Below are positions 59,840 to 64,000 of a stretch of 64,000 nt of DNA, one piece after another. This DNA is from Lysobacter helvus (GTDB lineage Bacteria > Pseudomonadota > Gammaproteobacteria > Xanthomonadales > Xanthomonadaceae). The stretch is from assembly GCF_018406645.1 (NCBI RefSeq), contig NZ_AP024546.1:2976001-3040000 (forward strand), read 5' to 3'. Under the pieces are notes generated by a model. That model was not told the DNA's origin and searched no databases. It was given only the letters and a program-made list of their open reading frames with translations. Numbering within the stretch: position 1 is the stretch's first letter; every line of letters starts with the position of its first letter. Position numbers and translations under genes: made by a program.

Positions 59840-60003
59840 GGACGTCTCCTGACTGCAGATGATCCCCGCGAGTGGGAACGCCCATTGCATGCGAAGGCGG
59901 CCACGGGGTGGGTCAACATCCTGAAGCGTTGCCGGCGCCACCGCGCCCGTATTTCTACGCGTGGCGGACCAGTACTTTTTCGCCGCGGGGCATACTCCGT
60001 CCG

Positions 60004-61023
60004 ATGCTCGACATCGACCTCCCCGTGATCCAGGCCCCGATGGCCGGCGTGCAGGGCGCCGACCTGGCCATCGCCGTCTCCGGTGCCGGCGGGCTGGGCT
60101 CCCTGCCCTGCGCGATGCTCGATGCCGCGCAGTTGCGCGCCGCGCTGGAACGCATCGCCGCGGCCACGCCGCGACCGGTGAACCTCAACTTCTTCTGCCA
60201 CGCGATGCCGACGCCCGATGCGTCGCGTGAAGCGCGCTGGCGTGAAGCCTTGCAGCCGTATTACGACGAACTCGGCCTGGCGTTCCCCGATGCGAACGAC
60301 GCGGGTGCGCGACGACCGATCGATGCCGCGGTCGTCGATGTGATCGCCGGATTCCGGCCGAAGGTCGTCAGCTTCCACTTCGGGCTGCCCGCGCCGGATT
60401 TGCTGCAACGGATCAAGGGCTGGGGCGCGTTCGTGCTCGGCTCCGCGACGACCATCGAGGAAGGCCGATGGCTCGCGGCGCACGGCGCCGATGCGGTGAT
60501 CGCGCAAGGGCTGGAAGCCGGCGGGCATCGCGGGCATTTCCTGTCGGACGATCTGTCGTTGCAGTTGCCCTTGCGCGACTTGCTGGCCGGCCTGGCGCAC
60601 GCGATCGACGTGCCATTGATTGCCGCGGGTGGCATCGGCAGCCACGCCGACGTGCGTGCGGCGTTACGGGCCGGCGCGAGCGCCGTGCAGGTCGGGACGT
60701 CCTACTTGCTATGTCCGGAAGCCACGACCTCGCCGGTGCATCGCACCGCCATCGCGCGCGCGTCCGTGCCGGACACCGCGCTCACCAATCTCTTCAGTGG
60801 CCGGCCGGCGCGCGGGATCTCCAATCGCCTGATGCGCGACCTCGGACCGCTCTCCGATTTGCCGCCCGCGTTCCCGCTCGCCGCCGAGGCGATCGCACCG
60901 CTGCGGTCGCACGCCGAACGTATCGGCCGCGACGATTTCTCGCCGCTCTGGTCGGGCACCAACACCGCGGGGTGCAGCACGCAAGGCGCCGCGGAGATCA
61001 CGCGCACGCTCGCCGGCGCTTGA
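60004..61023 (+). CDS. Nitronate monooxygenase (2-nitropropane dioxygenase family)
   Basis: 339 residues. FMN-dependent TIM barrel that oxidises propionate 3-nitronate and other alkyl nitronates, probably a detoxifying role. Motifs: DIDLPVIQAPMAGVQGADLA at the start, FHFGLPAPDLLQRIKGWG, AVIAQGLEAGGHRGHF (the likely catalytic His region) and PLIAAGGIGSHADVRAAL for phosphate binding. The ATG at 60004 precedes the first strand directly. Confidence 0.92.
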   Translation: MLDIDLPVIQAPMAGVQGADLAIAVSGAGGLGSLPCAMLDAAQLRAALERIAAATPRPVNLNFFCHAMPTPDASREARWREALQPYYDELGLAFPDANDAGARRPIDAAVVDVIAGFRPKVVSFHFGLPAPDLLQRIKGWGAFVLGSATTIEEGRWLAAHGADAVIAQGLEAGGHRGHFLSDDLSLQLPLRDLLAGLAHAIDVPLIAAGGIGSHADVRAALRAGASAVQVGTSYLLCPEATTSPVHRTAIARASVPDTALTNLFSGRPARGISNRLMRDLGPLSDLPPAFPLAAEAIAPLRSHAERIGRDDFSPLWSGTNTAGCSTQGAAEITRTLAGA

Positions 61024-61026
61024 AGC

Positions 61027-62151
61027 TCAGCCGTTCGGCAGGTTCAGCGTGAACGTCGTCTTCCCGTCCGACGAGTCGGCGCGGATGGTGCCCGCGTGCG
61101 CCAGCGCGATCTGGTTGACGATGAACAGACCGAGGCCGAGGCTGGCGCGCTCGTGTTCCTGTTCGCCGCCCAGCACGCCGCCGCGGCGCAGCGGTTCGAA
61201 CATCAGGTCCAGCATCTCGCGCGAGATCGGCTCGCCTGCGTTGCCGACCTTCAGTTCGACGCCCGCGTCGGCCTGGCGCAACGTGACCTGGATGTCGCCG
61301 CCGCGGTTGCCGTACTTCAAGGCATTCACCACCAGGTTGGCGAGCGCTTCGCGCACGCGCGTGGCATCGAACATCCCGGACACCGGCCCTTCCGCGCGGA
61401 ATTCGATGCGCACCTGCGGCATCGTGCCCTGCAGCAGGTCCACTTCGTCCCGGCACACCTGCACCAGGTCGACCTGTGCCTTGTCGATCTCGAACCCGAC
61501 GCCCAGCTTCGCGCGGTTGTAGACCAGCAGCTTGTCCAGCAACGCGCGCATGCGCTCGCCGCTGCGGATCAAACGCTGCGCGGCCTCGGCCATCGGTGCA
61601 TCCACCGCGGTGCGCGCGATCAGTTCGGAGGTCATCACGATGGCGCTCAACGGGCTGCGCAGGTCGTGGCCCAGCACGCCGAGGAAGATGTTGCGCCAGC
61701 GTTCCACTTCGTCCGCGTAGTGGCTCACCGATTCGGCGATGGCTTCGTCGATCGCTTCGTTGAAACGCGTCACCTCGTCCGCGCTGACGGCCGCGGCCTC
61801 GGGGGCGTCGGCCCACAGGCGTAGCACGGACGCGCGCAATGCGCGGTATTCGGACACCAGGTGCGACACGCTGAAGCCGCTGTGCGCGCGGAACAACGCG
61901 TGGGTGCCGGCGGCGGTGCGCGGCGTCCCGACGGGGGCGAGCGCGCGGCCCTCGGATTTCTCGATTTCTTCCTCGCGCGTTTGCGGGCGGCGCAGGTCCG
62001 CGACGATGGCCGCGACGATGTCCGGGAGGTGGTCGCGCAAGGCGGCGTCATCGAGCGGCGCGCCCACGTCCACCGTCTTCGCGAACACCATCGCGTGGGA
62101 AATGATCGTCTCGCTGTGGTGCTCGATGAAATCCGCCAGACCGGTGCCCAT
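61027..62151 (-). CDS. Soluble sensor histidine kinase with RsbRD-like N-domain
   Basis: 374 residues, no transmembrane segment. The N-terminal 150 residues (FIEHHSETIISHAMVFAKTV; GFSVSHLVSEYRALRASVL) resemble the helical RsbRD_N sensor fold. Kinase core: GVLGHDLRSPLSAIVMTSEL (phospho-acceptor His), NLVVNALKYGNRGG (N box), KVGNAGEPISREML (G1-like) and SLGLGLFIVNQIALAHAG (G2). The ATG at 62151 was chosen because the longer reading frame upstream runs through the divergent gene. It is divergent from an HD-GYP gene. Confidence 0.9.
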   Translation of the reverse strand: MGTGLADFIEHHSETIISHAMVFAKTVDVGAPLDDAALRDHLPDIVAAIVADLRRPQTREEEIEKSEGRALAPVGTPRTAAGTHALFRAHSGFSVSHLVSEYRALRASVLRLWADAPEAAAVSADEVTRFNEAIDEAIAESVSHYADEVERWRNIFLGVLGHDLRSPLSAIVMTSELIARTAVDAPMAEAAQRLIRSGERMRALLDKLLVYNRAKLGVGFEIDKAQVDLVQVCRDEVDLLQGTMPQVRIEFRAEGPVSGMFDATRVREALANLVVNALKYGNRGGDIQVTLRQADAGVELKVGNAGEPISREMLDLMFEPLRRGGVLGGEQEHERASLGLGLFIVNQIALAHAGTIRADSSDGKTTFTLNLPNG

Positions 62152-62277
62152 GCGCTTTGCCGATCCAGGAGGTTGGACGCGCATCGTAGGGCCAAACCCG
62201 CGTGGCCGCCCGACCGGGCGTCCGCCGACGGGCGGCCACGTCCGGAACGCCCCGGCCAACGCGTTAGCTTCGGAACC

Positions 62278-62862
62278 ATGGCCGACCTCGCCCGCGAAAC
62301 CGCCGCCGTCCTGCGCGCCCTGCACGAGCGCGACGACAACACGTCCGCGCACTGCGACCGCACCTGCGCGCTGTCCGTGGAAACGGGGCGCGCGCTCGGG
62401 CTGTCCGCCGAGGAACTGGGCGTCCTGCACTGGGCCGGGCAGCTCCACGACATCGGCAAGCTCGGCATTCCCGATCGCGTGCTGTTCAAGCCGGCGCGCT
62501 ACGACGCCGACGACATCGCGGTGATGCGCACGCATCCGCGCCGCGGCCACGACATCCTGTCGGCGATCCCGGATCCGCGCGTGGCCGCCATCGCCACCGT
62601 CGTGCTGCACCACCACGAAGCCATCGATGGCAGCGGCTATCCGGATGGCTTGCGCGGCGACGACATCCCGGTGCTCGCGCGCATCCTCTGCATCGTCGAT
62701 GCCTACGACGCCATCGCCACCGTGCGGCCGTATCACGCGCCCAAGCGGCACGACGAGGTGATGCGCATGCTCAACGTCGAGCAGGGACGCAAGTTCGATC
62801 CGCATTTGCTGGGGCGCTTCGACAAGACCGTCGCATCGAGTGCATACAAGGCCGTCGGCTAG
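62278..62862 (+). CDS. Short HD-GYP domain protein (putative c-di-GMP phosphodiesterase)
   Basis: 194 residues, almost only the HD-GYP domain. Motifs: HCDRTCALSVETGRAL, the metal pair AGQLHDIGKLGIPDRVL, HPRRGHDIL, VVLHHHEAIDGSGYPDGLRG (GYP signature) and ILCIVDAYDAIATVRPY. All ligands expected for an active enzyme are present, so it should cleave c-di-GMP. It has no sensor or receiver domain and is divergent from a histidine kinase. Confidence 0.9.
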   Translation: MADLARETAAVLRALHERDDNTSAHCDRTCALSVETGRALGLSAEELGVLHWAGQLHDIGKLGIPDRVLFKPARYDADDIAVMRTHPRRGHDILSAIPDPRVAAIATVVLHHHEAIDGSGYPDGLRGDDIPVLARILCIVDAYDAIATVRPYHAPKRHDEVMRMLNVEQGRKFDPHLLGRFDKTVASSAYKAVG

Positions 62863-62870
62863 GCCCCGCG

Positions 62871-63674
62871 ATGACCACGGAGGCGCTGCGCGACCACGGC
62901 CTGGCCGAACTGGCGGCGGCCATCGACCACCTCGGTCGACACGGCAGCCACGTGCACACCGGCATCCACCAGGCACGCAAGGCGATCCGCCGCACGCGCG
63001 CCCTGCTCGCACTCGTGGCCGCGGACGTCGGCCCGGGCGCGAAGCTGATCGATCGTGAATTGCGGCGCGCGAACCGGCGCCTGTCGCCGTTGCGGGATGC
63101 GCATGCACTCGTCGAGACGCTCGATCGCTTGCGCACGAAGGCGCGCGACGAACCGACGCGCACGGCGCTCGCGCACGCGCGCGGCATCGCGCTGCGACGG
63201 CGGGCGGCCATGGCGCATGGACCCGGGTTCGCGCAGGCCCTGCAGCACGAACGCGCGATCCTGGTGACGCTGCGCGCGGGGCTGTCCGGCCTGGCGTGGG
63301 ACAACGTCGCAACGTCGACCGTGGTCGATGCGCTGGCGGCGTCGGCACGCAAGGCCGACGCGGCACGCGACCGCGCCTGTGCGCACGACGACGACCAGGA
63401 CTGGCATCGCTGGCGCCGGCGCATGCGACGGCTTTCGCAGCAGCATCGCGTCGCCCTCGCGGCGGCCTTGCCCCTTTCCGACGCAGGCTTCGACAAACAC
63501 GTCACCGAGCAACTCGGCGTGTTGCAGGACCTGAGCCTGCTCGTCGCGCATTGCGGCAAGGACTCGCCGTTCGGCGAATCCCGCGCCGCGCTGCGACGCT
63601 TTGCCGAACGGGCCCTCGCGCGGCAGCGCAAGCGCATCCGCTCGGTGGTCGCCCCCGTCAGTAGCGTTCCTTGA
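62871..63674 (+). CDS. CHAD domain protein
   Basis: 267 residues of alpha-helical CHAD type, which bind inorganic polyphosphate through conserved His/Arg/Lys: VHTGIHQARKAIRRTRALLAL, RELRRANRRLSPLRDAHALV, WHRWRRRMRRLSQQHRVAL and QLGVLQDLSLLVAH. It starts nine bases after the HD-GYP gene and may be co-transcribed with it. Its 3' end overlaps the convergent ppk2 3' end by 17 bases. Confidence 0.9.
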   Translation: MTTEALRDHGLAELAAAIDHLGRHGSHVHTGIHQARKAIRRTRALLALVAADVGPGAKLIDRELRRANRRLSPLRDAHALVETLDRLRTKARDEPTRTALAHARGIALRRRAAMAHGPGFAQALQHERAILVTLRAGLSGLAWDNVATSTVVDALAASARKADAARDRACAHDDDQDWHRWRRRMRRLSQQHRVALAAALPLSDAGFDKHVTEQLGVLQDLSLLVAHCGKDSPFGESRAALRRFAERALARQRKRIRSVVAPVSSVP

Positions 63675-64000
63675 CGTAGCGATACGGATAGTCCGGCTCG
63701 ACGTAATCGCCGCGCTTCTGCCGTTTCGGCAACACCACTTTGTCGCGGGGCAGTTCCTCGTACGGTATCTGGTCGAGCAGGTGCCGGATGATGTTGAGGC
63801 GCGCGCGGCGCTTGTCGTCCGTGCGTGCGACGAACCACGGCGCGTGCGGCGTGTCGGTGGCGGCGAACATGTCGTCGCGCGCCCGCGAGTAGTCGTACCA
63901 GCGCCCGTAGGACTTCAGGTCCATCGGCGTGAGCTTCCACAGCTTGCGCCCGTCGCTGGCGCGCGCTTCCAGGCGCCGCGTCTGCTCGGCTTCGCCCACT
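63658..64000 (-). CDS. ppk2: Polyphosphate kinase 2 (C-terminal part; continues beyond window)
   Basis: About 113 residues of the C-terminus are visible. WKLTPMDLKSYGRWYDYSRARDDMF, APWFVARTDDKRRARLNIIRHLL and DYPYRYVKERY match class I PPK2 enzymes, which make nucleoside triphosphates from polyphosphate. The Walker motifs lie outside the window. It is convergent with the CHAD gene, which also belongs to polyphosphate biology. Confidence 0.9.
   Translation of the reverse strand, partial: VGEAEQTRRLEARASDGRKLWKLTPMDLKSYGRWYDYSRARDDMFAATDTPHAPWFVARTDDKRRARLNIIRHLLDQIPYEELPRDKVVLPKRQKRGDYVEPDYPYRYVKERY

Noticed and set aside
56438-60028. 1196-residue plus-strand frame over the large tyrosinase, the DUF1453-like gene and the OmpA-like gene
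   Set aside because: It runs antisense across three recognisable genes and has no family features.

Overview
The window looks like chromosome of a high-GC gammaproteobacterium of the Xanthomonadaceae/Lysobacteraceae (Lysobacter-like). This is inferred from the strong GC bias, the gene orders dapB-carA-(orf)-carB-greA, dnaJ-dnaK-grpE-hrcA/recN-fur-bamE and ratA-rnfH/smpB-ssrA, a CopL-type gene ahead of copAB, and an ANDD-type tmRNA tag. No rRNA, tRNA or transposase was seen.

Layout. (1) 1-6665, minus strand: dapB, carA, carB and the start of greA. A small four-helix-bundle (S23-type) gene framed by perfect 31-bp inverted repeats, plus one small membrane-anchored gene, sit between carA and carB. 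(2) 6918-10110: two tandem Tat-exported tyrosinases with a plant-polyphenol-oxidase-like layout. (3) 10144-20879: the heat-shock operon hrcA-grpE-dnaK-dnaJ, recN, fur, bamE, rnfH, ratA, smpB and a CHASE-domain histidine kinase. (4) 20988-21341: tmRNA gene ssrA. (5) 21342-55281: an integrated element of about 33.9 kb whose ends repeat the 3' end of ssrA. (6) 55325-64000: resident chromosome again, with a 1004-residue multidomain tyrosinase, a membrane protein, an OmpA-like protein, a nitronate monooxygenase, a sensor kinase, a short HD-GYP protein, a CHAD protein and the C-terminal part of a PPK2 polyphosphate kinase.

The element. Its left arm carries a P4-type tyrosine integrase, an AlpA-like regulator, a winged-helix (replication-like) protein and a protein resembling P27-type phage terminase small subunits. 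That combination recalls phage satellites more than conjugative elements. The cargo is an unusually complete metal-resistance block. Copper/silver genes: cusCBAF; copL-copA-copB-cytochrome c-P-type ATPase-DUF305 protein; two CopZ-like chaperones divergent from a second P-type ATPase, copA-cueR, with CueR-type dyads between them. Arsenic genes: arsR, arsI, two low-molecular-weight-phosphatase-type arsenate reductases and an aquaporin, with no ArsB or Acr3. Zinc/cadmium/cobalt genes: a CzcI-like leader protein, czcC, czcB, czcA, a PII-like protein and czcD, plus a separate CDF protein. At the right end, next to attR, lies a single AT-richer gene with a possible PD-(D/E)XK nuclease N-terminus.

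How the parts work together (inference from families): cytoplasmic Cu(I) is bound by CopZ, pumped out by the ATPases, oxidised by the multicopper oxidase CopA and expelled across the outer membrane by CusCBA with CusF. Divalent cations leave by CzcD/CDF and CzcCBA. Arsenate is reduced by ArsC and arsenite may leave through the aquaporin, while ArsI demethylates organoarsenicals. Most cargo genes overlap by 1-4 bases and are probably translationally coupled. All coordinates were read by eye; nothing was checked against a database.
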